From Glycomyces sp. TRM65418 (GTDB taxonomy: Bacteria; Actinomycetota; Actinomycetes; Mycobacteriales; Micromonosporaceae): 64,000 nucleotides of DNA. A program made the translations under genes and the position numbers. Shown here one piece after another: positions 15,235 to 24,193 of this stretch. Location: NCBI RefSeq assembly GCF_019710475.1, contig NZ_JAJFAX010000003.1, forward strand, positions 310,001 to 374,000, given 5' to 3'. Position 1 is the first letter of the stretch. Each line of letters begins with the position of its first letter. A model generated the notes under the pieces. It saw only the letters and a program-made list of their open reading frames with translations. It ran no database searches and was not told where the DNA came from.

Positions 15235-17685
15235 TCAGCGCAGCCGCACGGTGTGGGTCGCGCCCGACGACCCTCCGGTGGCGACGGTGATCCGGAGGCG
15301 GTCGCCGACCTCGGCGGACACGGCGTCGTCGGCCTCGACCACTTCGCTCGCGGCGTAGGCCAGGTCGAGGGTGACCGTCTCGGCGGTGCGGCCGGGGTCG
15401 GCGACCGCGACGGCGATGCCGTCCTCGCCGCGCCGGACCAGGACGGAGGCGGGCCCGTCGCAGACGAGGCCGCCGACCTCGCCCCCCTGCCAGAAATGGG
15501 CGGCGAGCAGGCCGCTCCCGGCGTCCTCGACCGCCTGGACCACCGCGGTGTTGGCGAGGATCGTAAGGGGGGATTCGGCGGCCCAGGCCGCGGTCGCTTC
15601 CGCGCTCGCGGTCGGCAGCAGCACGTAGGCGTACTCGGCGTCCGTCGGCGAGACGCCGTGGTCGAACCAGAGCGTGGAATACCGCCGGGTGTGGACCTCG
15701 GTGTCGCCGCCGCCGGTGGTCGGGCCCTGCTCGATGTCGTTCCAGGCGCCCGAACGCATCTCCCGCTCCATGTGCAGTCCACTGCTCCCGAGGGGAAAGA
15801 CATATCCGGCGACCTCCGGCAGATGTACCCAGGAGGCACCGTCCAATGACGACTTCAGCTCGCTGTCCTCGCTCGGGAAGACCCCGTCCACGGTCATTCG
15901 CCGGTCCCCGTCGGCGTGACGGTTCCGGTGCTCGACCGTCGTCCAGATCGCCCGGCCGTCCGCGGCGGAGATGCCTGCGCCGAGTGCGACGATCACCTCG
16001 TCCACCACGAACCAGGACTTCTTGGCCCGCAGGCTGGAGCCCTCCGCGATGAGGTCCATCGCCGCGACCGCGTACCGGTCATCGAGTGCCGCACCGCCGG
16101 CGACCTCGTTCTCGGGCAGGTGGACGACGAGGTCGGTGCTGTATCCGAGGACCTCGCGCTTCCGGGAGTCCACCGTGATACCGGGAAGCCGGTACGGGCT
16201 CACCGTCGGCCAGAACTCATCGCCGAACTGCAGCGGATCATCGATGGTGTACAGGTAGGACATGCCGTCCCCCAAGTACCAGCCGCGGAGGTTCTCCCCA
16301 CCGACCATCTCATATCCGGCGACGCGATTCGAGGACATCGACAACGCCCACGACCAGGTCTCGCGGCGTACCAGCAGCCGGTCCATGCCAGGGTAGACGC
16401 GCGTCATCACCGGGCGGGGCGCCGGCTCCAGCGAAGTGTCCGCGAGGAGCGCTTTGGCCTGGCGGATTCCCTGGAGTTCCACGCGCTCGAAGTAGGGGAC
16501 GGCGGCGGACGACCGCTCGATCCAGCCGCGCGCCAGCGCGCGCCACCGGTCCCGGTACTCGGCGGGGGCGAACTCGGCGAGGGCGGTCACCGCCGCGGTC
16601 AGGGCCGGTCCGGCGTCGGAGTCGCGCCAGGTCGGGCGGGCGATTCCTCTGCCGCGCAGGCAGTCCATGAACAGTCCGTCCTCGGTGAACGGCGCGAAGG
16701 AGCCCTCCACCGCGTCGTAGAGCCGCAACAGGCCGGGGTCGGTGACCTCCCACAACGAGTTCTTCAGCAGGGCGAGTGCGAGCGTGACGGAGGTGAGCAG
16801 GACGAGGCCGTAGCTGCCGGTGCTCGGCACATGGCCGTGCTGGATGAACGAGCCGTCGCGGTGGAAGCCGTCGCCTTCGTTCACGACCCGGAAGAGGCTG
16901 TTCGCTCCCCCGCCCGCGATGTCGGACAGACCGTCACGTGCCAGGGCGAGCTTGTCAGGGTCCTCCCCGACGAGGCCGCGCAGTGCCAGGATCGCGGCCT
17001 TGTCGGCGCGGTTCGCTCCGGTCTCGCGTACACCGGGGGAGGCGACGCGCTCGTCCGCGTTGGGGCAGAAGCGGTCAACGGTATCGAGGTAGTGAGCGAG
17101 GTCGGTGCCGGGAATCCGTTCTCCCAAGAGCGTGCAGATCTGGATGAGCGTGGAGGCCGATCCGATCTCCCACCAATACCAGTTGCCGGTCTGTTCGGCA
17201 TGCTCGTTGTACCCCGCTCGGTAGAGCAGGGCCAGCGCGTTCACCATGCCGTCGGCGACCTCGTCGTCCTCGTACAGGTCGGTGCCGGGCGTGGCCCATG
17301 CGAGGGCGAGCCGACGAAGGCGGACGTAGGACGTGCTGAAACCGGACGGTTCGTCGACTGACCCGATATCGGGCCACAGCGAGCCGCCGTCCGCCGCGCG
17401 GTCCATGGCCTCCCAGGCCCTCAGCGACTCCCTGTTGAGCAGGCGCAGCGGTCGCCCGTAGTCCTCGTCGGCAGGGTCGATGGCGCCGCCGGTCAGGAGC
17501 GCCTTCGCTCGTTCACGCAGCGCGGCGAAGTCGAGCGGGCCGGACCCCGCCCAGGGCTCCGCCTCCGGGAGCCGACCGAACACGCCCCGATCCGGTTCGT
17601 CCAAGGCCCAAGCGGTGGCCGTGGCGCCGACGCCTGCCAGACCTATGGCGCCTCCGAGGAGCAGTCGACGATTCAATGGGGGCAT
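15235..17685 (-). CDS. PL8 polysaccharide lyase (hyaluronate/chondroitin/xanthan lyase type)
   Basis: The 816-residue enzyme starts with PLNRRLLLGGAIGLAG, a twin-arginine-like signal, so it is exported, possibly folded. The alpha/alpha toroid holds the PL8 residues: NWYWWEIG (N168), DGSFIQHGHVPSTGSYG (H283, Y292) and RGRGIAR (about 344-350). A beta-sandwich C-terminal half follows (MSSNRVAGYEMVGGENLRGWYLGDG). Family enzymes cleave uronic-acid glycosaminoglycans or xanthan by beta-elimination. The gene has no linked transporter or unsaturated glucuronyl hydrolase, so the substrate is open. Confidence 0.9.
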   Translation of the reverse strand: MPPLNRRLLLGGAIGLAGVGATATAWALDEPDRGVFGRLPEAEPWAGSGPLDFAALRERAKALLTGGAIDPADEDYGRPLRLLNRESLRAWEAMDRAADGGSLWPDIGSVDEPSGFSTSYVRLRRLALAWATPGTDLYEDDEVADGMVNALALLYRAGYNEHAEQTGNWYWWEIGSASTLIQICTLLGERIPGTDLAHYLDTVDRFCPNADERVASPGVRETGANRADKAAILALRGLVGEDPDKLALARDGLSDIAGGGANSLFRVVNEGDGFHRDGSFIQHGHVPSTGSYGLVLLTSVTLALALLKNSLWEVTDPGLLRLYDAVEGSFAPFTEDGLFMDCLRGRGIARPTWRDSDAGPALTAAVTALAEFAPAEYRDRWRALARGWIERSSAAVPYFERVELQGIRQAKALLADTSLEPAPRPVMTRVYPGMDRLLVRRETWSWALSMSSNRVAGYEMVGGENLRGWYLGDGMSYLYTIDDPLQFGDEFWPTVSPYRLPGITVDSRKREVLGYSTDLVVHLPENEVAGGAALDDRYAVAAMDLIAEGSSLRAKKSWFVVDEVIVALGAGISAADGRAIWTTVEHRNRHADGDRRMTVDGVFPSEDSELKSSLDGASWVHLPEVAGYVFPLGSSGLHMEREMRSGAWNDIEQGPTTGGGDTEVHTRRYSTLWFDHGVSPTDAEYAYVLLPTASAEATAAWAAESPLTILANTAVVQAVEDAGSGLLAAHFWQGGEVGGLVCDGPASVLVRRGEDGIAVAVADPGRTAETVTLDLAYAASEVVEADDAVSAEVGDRLRITVATGGSSGATHTVRLR

Positions 17686-18143
17686 GTGAGTCCAACTCCG
17701 GATGGCGGCAAAGTCGCGCCCATAGTAGCCACGCCCCCCAATGCCCCAAAAAGTAAGGTGTCTGGGACTCGCGTTCCGACTGCGCCGTCCGTGACCGCGT
17801 CTGCCGCATAGGCCGCACGGCGGCCGTGGCCACGGATGCGCTCGAATCGGCCGGTCCTACGATCGGCGCGGCATCATGGAGCAGCGGCGTTCTGCGCTCT
17901 CCTCGTTCGTCCCGCTGACGGGGATCGTCCTCGGCGGATGCCCCGCTTTCGAAGTCGGGTCGATCCGCGGCGCGGGAGCGGTCGAGGCCTCGGCTGCTGC
18001 GAGGAGATCCCTCCGGGACGGCTCCGACGCCCCGCCGGCGACGACTCCTCCCGAACCGTGACGGTTCGTCGATTTTGACGCTGTACGCGCGGCTTCGGCT
18101 GCGGTATCCTGAGCGATCACCCGCTGTACACAAGGGAGTGGCC
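17686..18143. other. Intergenic region without a convincing gene
   Basis: This 458-bp divergent gap holds the presumed PL8 and CBS-gene promoters. The short ORFs inside (for example 61 codons from 17876) lack a ribosome site and coding-like composition. Confidence 0.6.
17722..17727 (-). promoter_or_regulatory. Possible -10 box of the PL8 gene
   Basis: TACTAT lies on the minus strand about 35 bp upstream of the ATG, but no clear -35 is seen in the G-rich stretch beyond. Confidence 0.35.
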
Positions 18144-18578
18144 ATGCGCATCAGTGAGATTCTGCGATCCAAGGGCTCGGCGGTGGTCACGGTCAGACCG
18201 GAGGAACCGGTGCGCGCCCTGCTGGCCAGGCTGGCCGAGCACAACGTGGGCGCGCTGGTCGTCAGCGCGGACGGCGCCACCGTCGCCGGCATCGTCTCGG
18301 AACGGGACGTGGTCAGGGGGCTCCATGCGGACCCCGACCTGCTCGACGCGCCCGTCTCGCGCATCATGACCGCGGACGTGCACACGCGGCGCCCGGACGA
18401 CTCCATCGAGGACCTCATGGTGCTGATGACCGTGGAGCGCATCCGCCACGTCCCCGTCGTCGCCGGCAGCGGGGCCCTCACCGGCATCGTGAGCATCGGC
18501 GACGTCGTGAAGGGCCGCATCAGGCAGCTCGAATTCGAGAAGGAGCAGCTCGAGGGCTACATCGCCGGCGCGAGCTGA
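18144..18578 (+). CDS. CBS-domain pair protein
   Basis: The 144-residue protein is a stand-alone Bateman module: two CBS repeats (about 1-60 and 70-130), each ending with VAGIVSERDVVRGL or LTGIVSIGDVVKGRI. The C terminus IRQLEFEKEQLEGYI is an amphipathic helix. Such proteins bind adenine nucleotides or NAD and act as energy sensors; no partner domain is fused. ATG at 18144 was chosen because AAGGGA is six bases upstream; an in-frame GTG at 18138 is too close to that site. Confidence 0.9.
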   Translation: MRISEILRSKGSAVVTVRPEEPVRALLARLAEHNVGALVVSADGATVAGIVSERDVVRGLHADPDLLDAPVSRIMTADVHTRRPDDSIEDLMVLMTVERIRHVPVVAGSGALTGIVSIGDVVKGRIRQLEFEKEQLEGYIAGAS

Positions 18579-18757
18579 CCGGTCCGCCCGGCACGCGGTC
18601 CGGTGACCGCGCGCCCCGGTCCGACGCCCGGCAGCGGTTCACCGCGTCGTGGCTGTGAGGTGGCGCGGTATTCCTGGTCCGTTCATACGGGCTCGGTTAC
18701 GGTTACGGCGGCGTCCACGGGGCGCCGTCGCCGAAGTCACTGAACGGAAGGCCCGCC

Positions 18758-19486
18758 GTGATCTACAGCCTCTTCGACTCCGCTCTCGCGTACCGCCCGA
18801 CCGAGGCCGAGCAGGCCGCGCCGGTCCCGCCGATCGAGGCGGTCCTGTTCGACTTCAGCAACACCATCTTCAAGCTCGTCGACGCGGGCACCTGGCTGCG
18901 CCGGATCGCCGCCGCGACCGGCCGGGCGCTCGACGACGCGCAGCTGCGGAAGACGATCGAGCAGCTCGGCGAGGCCTACCTGATCCCCGAGGTCGCCGCG
19001 CTCCAGATCGGTCGCGACGAGTCCGCCGAGCAGCACCGCCGGGCCCTGCTGGGCTGGTTCCAGCACGTCGACTACCTCCAGGGCATCGAGGCCGACGCGT
19101 ACGCGCTGATCGCGGCCCCGGACGCGTGGGTGCCCTACCCCGACACCGAGCCCTTGCTGCGCGAGCTGCGCCGGCGCGGGATCAAGACCGGCATCGTCTC
19201 CGACTTCCCTTGGGACGTCGGCGTGCACATGGAGCACTTCGGCCTCGACGACCTCGTCGACGTGCGGGTCGTCTCGTACCAGTTCGGCACCGAGAAGCCC
19301 GACCCGGTGCTCTTCCGCGCCGCCTGCGAGCGCCTCGGCGTCGACCCGCGCCGGACCCTCATGGTCGGCGACAACCCGGTGAAGGACGGCGGGGCCGCCG
19401 CGAGCGGCCTGCGCGCGTTCATCCTCCCCGGCGAGGTCCGCACCGGCGAGCGCGGCCTGGCGCACGTCCTCGGCTTCCTCGGCTGA
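18758..19486 (+). CDS. HAD-superfamily hydrolase
   Basis: This 242-residue protein starts at GTG after GGAAGG. HAD motif I reads VLFDFSNTIF, with nucleophile Asp followed by Ser at the +2 position where phosphatases usually have Asp. Motif II is GIVSDFPWD, motif III the Lys in GTEKPDPVLF, and motif IV MVGDNPVKDGGAA. A helical cap lies at about 45-120. Similar DFSGT variants are frequent in actinobacterial HAD proteins. Substrate is unknown. Confidence 0.88.
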   Translation: MIYSLFDSALAYRPTEAEQAAPVPPIEAVLFDFSNTIFKLVDAGTWLRRIAAATGRALDDAQLRKTIEQLGEAYLIPEVAALQIGRDESAEQHRRALLGWFQHVDYLQGIEADAYALIAAPDAWVPYPDTEPLLRELRRRGIKTGIVSDFPWDVGVHMEHFGLDDLVDVRVVSYQFGTEKPDPVLFRAACERLGVDPRRTLMVGDNPVKDGGAAASGLRAFILPGEVRTGERGLAHVLGFLG

Positions 19487-19498
19487 CCCCCCTCGGCG

Positions 19499-20083
19499 CT
19501 AGGACCGGCCTTTGGGCTTGGCGCGCAAGTGGGCCCGTTCGCCCTGGCTGCCGAAGAGGCTGAGGAGCTCCACCGGCTTGTCGTCGGCGCTGCCGAACCA
19601 GTGGGGGGTGCGGGTGTCGAACTCGGCGGCCTCGCCGGGTCTCATGACGAAGTCGTGCTCGCCGAGGACGACCCGCAGGTTGCCGTTGAGGACGTACATC
19701 CAGTCGTAGCCCTCGTGGACCTGCAGGTCCGGTTCCCTTCTGGCGCCTCCGGGGATGATCAGCTTGAAGGCCTGGATGCCGCCGGGACGGCGGGTCAGCG
19801 GCAGGTGCACCATGCCGTGGCGGGTCACCGGCCGCAGGTGGATGCGCGGGTCGCCGGTGGGCGGCGCGCCCACGAGGTCGTCGAGCGTCACGCCGTGGGC
19901 CTTCGCCAAGGGCAGCAGCAGTTCCAGGGTCGGCTTGCGGGCGCCGGACTCCAGGCGCGAGAGGGTGCTCACCGAGATCCCGGTCTGCGCCGAGAGTTCG
20001 GCGAGGGTCGCGTCGCGTGCCTTGCGCAGGGCCCGCAGGCGCGGCCCGACCGTGTCGAGCGTTCGGTCCATGTCCTCGTCCAT
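19499..20083 (-). CDS. XRE-cupin transcriptional regulator
   Basis: The 194-residue protein has an N-terminal helix-turn-helix (LRALRKARDATLAELSAQTGISVSTLSRLESGARKPTLELLLPLA, about 14-58) and a C-terminal cupin (VHEGYDWMYVLNGNLRVVLGEHDFVMRPGEAAEFDTRTPHWFGS). Cupin regulators sense small metabolites. It is divergent from a thioredoxin-reductase-like gene. The start ATG has no Shine-Dalgarno; CAAACT ends six bases before it, suggesting a leaderless mRNA with a TTGCC-N5-GGCAA repeat over the -10. Confidence 0.9.
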   Translation of the reverse strand: MDEDMDRTLDTVGPRLRALRKARDATLAELSAQTGISVSTLSRLESGARKPTLELLLPLAKAHGVTLDDLVGAPPTGDPRIHLRPVTRHGMVHLPLTRRPGGIQAFKLIIPGGARREPDLQVHEGYDWMYVLNGNLRVVLGEHDFVMRPGEAAEFDTRTPHWFGSADDKPVELLSLFGSQGERAHLRAKPKGRS

Positions 20084-20092
20084 GCCTCGAGT

Positions 20093-20118
20093 TTGCCAGA
20101 TCGGCAAGAAACGTTGCC
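20093..20118. promoter_or_regulatory. TTGCC-N5-GGCAA repeat plus a further TTGCC, divergent regulatory site
   Basis: TTGCC (20093-20097) and GGCAA (20103-20107) form an inverted repeat that on the minus strand abuts the CAAACT -10 of the XRE gene. A third copy, TTGCCA at 20113-20118, forms the -35 of a plus-strand promoter with TACGGT (20137-20142), 18 bp spacer, for the oxidoreductase. A bound regulator could control both genes. Confidence 0.6.
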
Positions 20119-20162
20119 AGTCGGGCGCGATCGGGTCTACGGTCGCATCGGAGGTAGACGAG

Positions 20163-21119
20163 ATGACCGATGAACTGAAGGAACAGTACGACGTCGTGGT
20201 GATCGGCGGCGGGGCCGCGGGCCTGAACGGGGCGCTCATGCTCGCCCGGGCGCGGCGCTCGGTGGCCGTGGTCGACGCGGGCGAGCCCCGCAACGCCCCC
20301 GCCGACGGCGTCCACGGCCTGCTCGGCCGCGAGGGCATGCCGCCCTCCGAACTGCTCGAACGCGGTCGCGGCGAGGTCCGCCGGTACGGCGGCCACGTCG
20401 TCGCCGGGAACGTCACGGGCGCGAAGCGGTCCGGGGACGGCTTCACCGTGTCGCTGGAGGACGGCCGCGGCGTGCGGGCCCGCAGGCTGCTCGTGACCAC
20501 GGGCCTGGTGGACCGGCTCCCTGCGATCCCCGGGCTGGCCGAACGCTGGGGCCGGGACGTGATCCACTGCCCGTACTGCCACGGCTGGGAGGTCCGCGAC
20601 CGGGCCATCGGCATCGTGGCGACCGGGCCGATCTCCGCGCACGGCGCGCTGCTCTTCCGGCAGTGGACTTCGGACCTGGTGTTCTTCACGAACGATCGGC
20701 CGGGCCCGTCCCCTGAGGACCTCGAGAAGTTCGCGGCGCGCGGCATCCGCGTCGTCGAGGGCCCGATCGCGCGAGTCGAGGCCTGCGGGGCCGGGCTCAC
20801 GGGCGTCCGGATGGCGGACGGCGAGCTGGTCGAGCGCGAGGCGCTGGCGGTGGCGTCCCGGATGGAGGCGCGGGCGGGGTTCCTGAAGGACTTGGGCCTC
20901 AAGGCGGTCGATCATCCTTCGGGGGCGGGCGAGCACATCGTGGCCGACCCGACCGGCCGCACCGAGGTGCCCGGCGTCTGGGCGGCGGGCAACGTCACCG
21001 ACCTGTCGGCGCAGGTGGGCGCGTCGGCGGCGGCGGGGGCGATGGCCGGGGCTCAGATCAACATGGACCTCGTGAACGAGGAGACCGACGCGGCGGTGGC
21101 CGCTCACCGGGCGGGGTGA
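20163..21119 (+). CDS. FAD-dependent thioredoxin-reductase-like oxidoreductase
   Basis: The 318-residue protein has an N-terminal FAD dinucleotide motif (VVVIGGGAAGLNGALMLARA), the redox motif CPYCHGWE, and a C-terminal FAD motif VPGVWAAGNVTDLSAQVGASAAAG. The NADPH Rossmann segment is IGIVATGPISAHGALLFRQW, where the usual GxGxxA motif is modified (GPISAHG). It is close to actinobacterial NAD(P)/FAD oxidoreductases paired with an XRE-cupin gene. No thioredoxin gene is nearby, so the electron acceptor is unknown. Confidence 0.9.
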   Translation: MTDELKEQYDVVVIGGGAAGLNGALMLARARRSVAVVDAGEPRNAPADGVHGLLGREGMPPSELLERGRGEVRRYGGHVVAGNVTGAKRSGDGFTVSLEDGRGVRARRLLVTTGLVDRLPAIPGLAERWGRDVIHCPYCHGWEVRDRAIGIVATGPISAHGALLFRQWTSDLVFFTNDRPGPSPEDLEKFAARGIRVVEGPIARVEACGAGLTGVRMADGELVEREALAVASRMEARAGFLKDLGLKAVDHPSGAGEHIVADPTGRTEVPGVWAAGNVTDLSAQVGASAAAGAMAGAQINMDLVNEETDAAVAAHRAG

Positions 21120-21228
21120 GGTGACGTGCGCGGCGGCCCAGAGGCCGCCGCGCACTGCTCGTGCTCGCGCGGTGGCCGCCCGATATGCCGGTCGCCGCCG
21201 ACGCGGAGACGCGCAGCGGGATCGGACG

Positions 21229-21927
21229 TCATCCCTTTCGCTCGGGGATCAGGTCCGACCTGCCTCGCCAGGCGCCGTGTTCGGACCGGGGGCGGAAACG
21301 AAGCGTGGTGAACTCGCGGTGGAAGTCGCGCCGTTCCCGCTCCCCCATCGCCGCACGGTGGCGGTGAGCGGCGTCGCCGCCGTCGCGCCCGAAGACCATG
21401 CTCGTCATGGCGCGGGAGCTGGTCCAGACGGAGAACGTCGAGACCGTTCGCGGCGGCCGCATCGCCGCGAGCGCCAGCGTCGTTTCGGGGTGGTCCCGCA
21501 CTTGGCGTTCGACGGGCCGGCCCCAGTGGAGGAAACGCGGCAGTTCCGGCAGCCGCATTCGGGCGAGGGTCACCGCGACCACCGGTTCACCGGGATCGGT
21601 GCGGGTCGCTTCCGCGGGGAGGTGCGCCAGTTCTCGGATCGAGCCCCATCGGCGCAGGAATTCCAGCCGCACATGCCATCCGGTCCCGAGCGCTCGGCCG
21701 AACGGTCGCCGGGCGAGGAACGCCTCGAGTGCCTCCTCCTCGGCCCATTCGGCGAACACGGCGAGGTGTCGGAGCTGCATGCGGCGCGGGGTCGGCACCG
21801 GCGCGCCCAGTTCCATCCCGGCGAGGACTTCGATGTGGCGCAGCCCCGCTGCCTTGGGCGGTCGCACGAGGACGCCGGCGGCGCTGCGGAGCGGCATGTC
21901 CGCGAGATGGAACGAGTGCAGGCTCAT
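21229..21927 (-). CDS. CrtA-like (spheroidene monooxygenase family) protein
   Basis: This 232-residue protein carries two ferredoxin-like halves. Segments such as PVVAVTLARMRLPELPRFLHW and FSVWTSSRAMTSMVFGRDGG...HRHRAAMGERERRDFHREFTTLRFRP match the layout of spheroidene-monooxygenase-family proteins found widely in actinobacteria without carotenoid genes. Enzymatic function is not established for these. It overlaps no neighbour and converges with the oxidoreductase gene. Confidence 0.6.
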   Translation of the reverse strand: MSLHSFHLADMPLRSAAGVLVRPPKAAGLRHIEVLAGMELGAPVPTPRRMQLRHLAVFAEWAEEEALEAFLARRPFGRALGTGWHVRLEFLRRWGSIRELAHLPAEATRTDPGEPVVAVTLARMRLPELPRFLHWGRPVERQVRDHPETTLALAAMRPPRTVSTFSVWTSSRAMTSMVFGRDGGDAAHRHRAAMGERERRDFHREFTTLRFRPRSEHGAWRGRSDLIPERKG

Positions 21928-22105
21928 GGGTGCCGTGCAACCCGGGATCGCGTCGGGGGGACGGACCGCCGCCTCCTGGACCGGCGGTCCGGGTCCGCGC
22001 GGCGTTCGCCGTTGCGAGCCTCGGCCGCCTGGTCGGCGGCGCGGCGCGGGAGTTCCGGAGCGGCCGCTGTCGCGCGGCGGTCCGCGGGCCGCCGCACGCG
22101 CCGTC

Positions 22106-22750
22106 TCATGCCGGCGGGACGAGGAAGTCGGTGACGAAGCGGACGACCGCGCCGTCGGCGTCGCGGCCGATGAAGGTGGGGTAGGACCCGTCGCCCCAGC
22201 CGGAGCCGACGAGGACCACGTTGGCGCCGGTCGTCGGGTCCGTCACCGCCGAGGCGAGCCCGGGAACGGGCCCCTCCCAGTCCGCCTCGTCGATGAGCAC
22301 CTCTTCGGTGCGGTCGTAGTCCCATTCGCCGAGCGGCCGCAGCGCCGCTTCATCGGCGAGGGTCCCGCAGCCGGCGTCCACGGGGTAGCCGAAGTAGCCG
22401 TCCGAGTCCAACTCCTCGACGTTCAGGTCCGGATTCGCGACCGCCATCTCCCAGGCGACCGCGGGGGCGTCGCCGATGCGGAGTTCGAGCGCGGCGACTC
22501 GTCTATCGGTTTCCTTGCCGTCCTTCGAGAGAACCGCGACCCAGGCGATGAGCGGGTACGCGCCCGGTTCGACGGTGACGAGGTAGGGCAGGCTCTCGGG
22601 GTCGACGAGCGGGTCGCAGCCGACGACGCGGCCGGTGGGGAGCACGGTCTTGTCGAGCTCGACGGGCTCGATCACGCCTTCCCCGCCCCACCCGGTCGTG
22701 AAGGTGGCACCGGCTTGGAGAAGCTGCTTGAAGTCAGGGGTGTACGCCAT
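22106..22750 (-). CDS. DUF4241 protein
   Basis: The 214-residue cytoplasmic protein ends with GSGWGDGSYPTFIGRDADGAVVRFVTDFLVPPA and contains VDAGCGTLADEAA, both hallmarks of DUF4241. The family is common in actinobacteria and often lies near toxin-immunity or accessory loci; its biochemical role is unknown. Start ATG at 22750 gives the conserved opening. Nothing in the adjacent genes indicates a toxin. Confidence 0.75.
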   Translation of the reverse strand: MAYTPDFKQLLQAGATFTTGWGGEGVIEPVELDKTVLPTGRVVGCDPLVDPESLPYLVTVEPGAYPLIAWVAVLSKDGKETDRRVAALELRIGDAPAVAWEMAVANPDLNVEELDSDGYFGYPVDAGCGTLADEAALRPLGEWDYDRTEEVLIDEADWEGPVPGLASAVTDPTTGANVVLVGSGWGDGSYPTFIGRDADGAVVRFVTDFLVPPA

Positions 22751-22802
22751 CGGCCGATCCTAGCGGCCGGTGCCGACAGCGGACCGTTCGACGGGCGGGC
22801 GG

Positions 22803-23024
22803 TCAGGTCCCCGAAGCGGTGTCCGGTTCGATCCAGGCGAGGTCGATGACGTCCTCGCCGCGCTCCCGCGCCGTCGAGCCGCCGTCACCGCCACCGGCGC
22901 CGCTGAAGACGGGAACGCCGTCTCCCGGATCGCCCGCGGCTTCGAGCACGGTCTCCGAACCGAATTCCACCGGCAGGTGCGCGATCGCATCCGCGTCCAT
23001 GCCGCCGTCGCCGCCGTCGCCCAT
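22803..23024 (-). CDS. Small acidic hypothetical protein
   Basis: A 73-codon ORF starts at ATG 23024 with GGAGG six bases upstream, a near-ideal ribosome site. The product is very acidic and Gly/Asp-rich (MGDGGDGGMDADAIAHLPVEFGSE), with a hydrophilic middle and DVIDLAWIEPDTASGT at the end. No family is recognised. The site and composition support a real gene, but its length makes this uncertain. Confidence 0.5.
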   Translation of the reverse strand: MGDGGDGGMDADAIAHLPVEFGSETVLEAAGDPGDGVPVFSGAGGGDGGSTARERGEDVIDLAWIEPDTASGT

Positions 23025-23053
23025 CGCATGCCTCCAGGAATATCGGATCGTCC

Positions 23054-24109
23054 TCACGCAACAGTACTGCCCATGGGCTCGCCGCGCGGTCCCGAGTCGC
23101 GCCCGCTTCGGCCTTCGAGGGAGCGACACCGCTCAGCCGCGTTGATCACGAGTCGGCGGTGTCCGTCCGCCATCGCCGCGAGGTCCGTGCGCAGGTCGGC
23201 CTTCCACTCGGGCTCGTCCGGCTCCGGTGTCGCCAGCGCGGTCGAGATCCGGACCAGGGCGGCGATCGCGTTCAGGCCCGCGAACAGCGGGAGGTCCGCC
23301 TCGGACAGGGGCCGCACGCTGCGGTAGCCGTCGATGAACGCCGCGAAGCGTCCCCGGTGTCCGGCCGCCGGGAGGCCGGTCTCGTCGGTGAGGTCGCGCA
23401 GGGCGAAGGCGACGTCCGCGGCGTACCAGGACCGGCAGGCCTCGTCGAAGTCGAAGGCCGTCGCGACGCCGTCGTTCCAGGCCAGGTTGTCGAGTTCGAA
23501 GTCGCCGTGCACCACACCGAAGCACGAGGGGTCTCGCTCGAGGTCGCGCAGGCGCTCGTGGAGGGCCGCTGCGGCGGCGGCCAAGTCCGGGTCGGCCGCG
23601 AACAGGGCCGCCGCTTCGGGGAGTTCACGGAGGGGGCCGGGCAGGCGCCGTCCCAGGTCGGCCGCGTCGCGGTGCACTCGTGCAAGCGCGGCCCCCCATG
23701 CGCGGGCGTCGTTCTCGTCGAGTTCGTCCGCGTCGAGCGTTTCGCCCGGCGCGGCCTCGATCACCATGGCGTGCATCGGCCCCAGCGGGGTGTCGACGGT
23801 GGCGGTGAGCGGTCCGGCCTCGCTTGCGACCGGCCGGGCCACCGGCACGCCGCGGTCGGCGAGCCGGGCCGTCAGCTCGGCGATCGCCGAGAAGGACTCG
23901 GCGCTCCGGTGGGCGTCGGGGACGAAGCGCAGGTACCGCTTCCCGTTCGGATCGGGGATCACGAACACGTGGGAGGCGCTGGAGCGCCACCACTTCGCGG
24001 TGCCGGGCGCATAGCCCCACAGGGCGGCCGACCGGTCGGCGACCGGGCTCTCCCAGGTGGCGGTGACGGTCTGCTTCAGGCGATCGATCGCGTTCAGGGG
24101 CATCATCAC
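23054..24109 (-). CDS. APH-family phosphotransferase-like kinase
   Basis: The 351-residue protein has the aminoglycoside phosphotransferase / choline kinase fold. The catalytic loop is VVHGDFELDNLAW and the metal-binding segment is ATAFDFDEACRSW. The N-lobe shows YLRFVPDAHRSAESFSAIAELTARLADRGVPVARPV. APH-fold kinases act on antibiotics, sugars, amino acids or proteins; this member is too divergent to assign resistance. It lies head-to-tail with the small ORF and downstream of the FMN-reductase cluster. Confidence 0.85.
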   Translation of the reverse strand: MMMPLNAIDRLKQTVTATWESPVADRSAALWGYAPGTAKWWRSSASHVFVIPDPNGKRYLRFVPDAHRSAESFSAIAELTARLADRGVPVARPVASEAGPLTATVDTPLGPMHAMVIEAAPGETLDADELDENDARAWGAALARVHRDAADLGRRLPGPLRELPEAAALFAADPDLAAAAAALHERLRDLERDPSCFGVVHGDFELDNLAWNDGVATAFDFDEACRSWYAADVAFALRDLTDETGLPAAGHRGRFAAFIDGYRSVRPLSEADLPLFAGLNAIAALVRISTALATPEPDEPEWKADLRTDLAAMADGHRRLVINAAERCRSLEGRSGRDSGPRGEPMGSTVA

Positions 24110-24193
24110 CGCCGAGTGTGTCCGCCGGTGCCGCTGTGACGCAAGTGAATTCCCGAGCGGCCGCGATCCGCGCGGATCGCGGCCGCTGCAGCG

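Noticed and set aside
17876-18061. 61-codon plus-strand ORF in the PL8-CBS gap
   Set aside because: No ribosome site and composition not distinct from the other frames.
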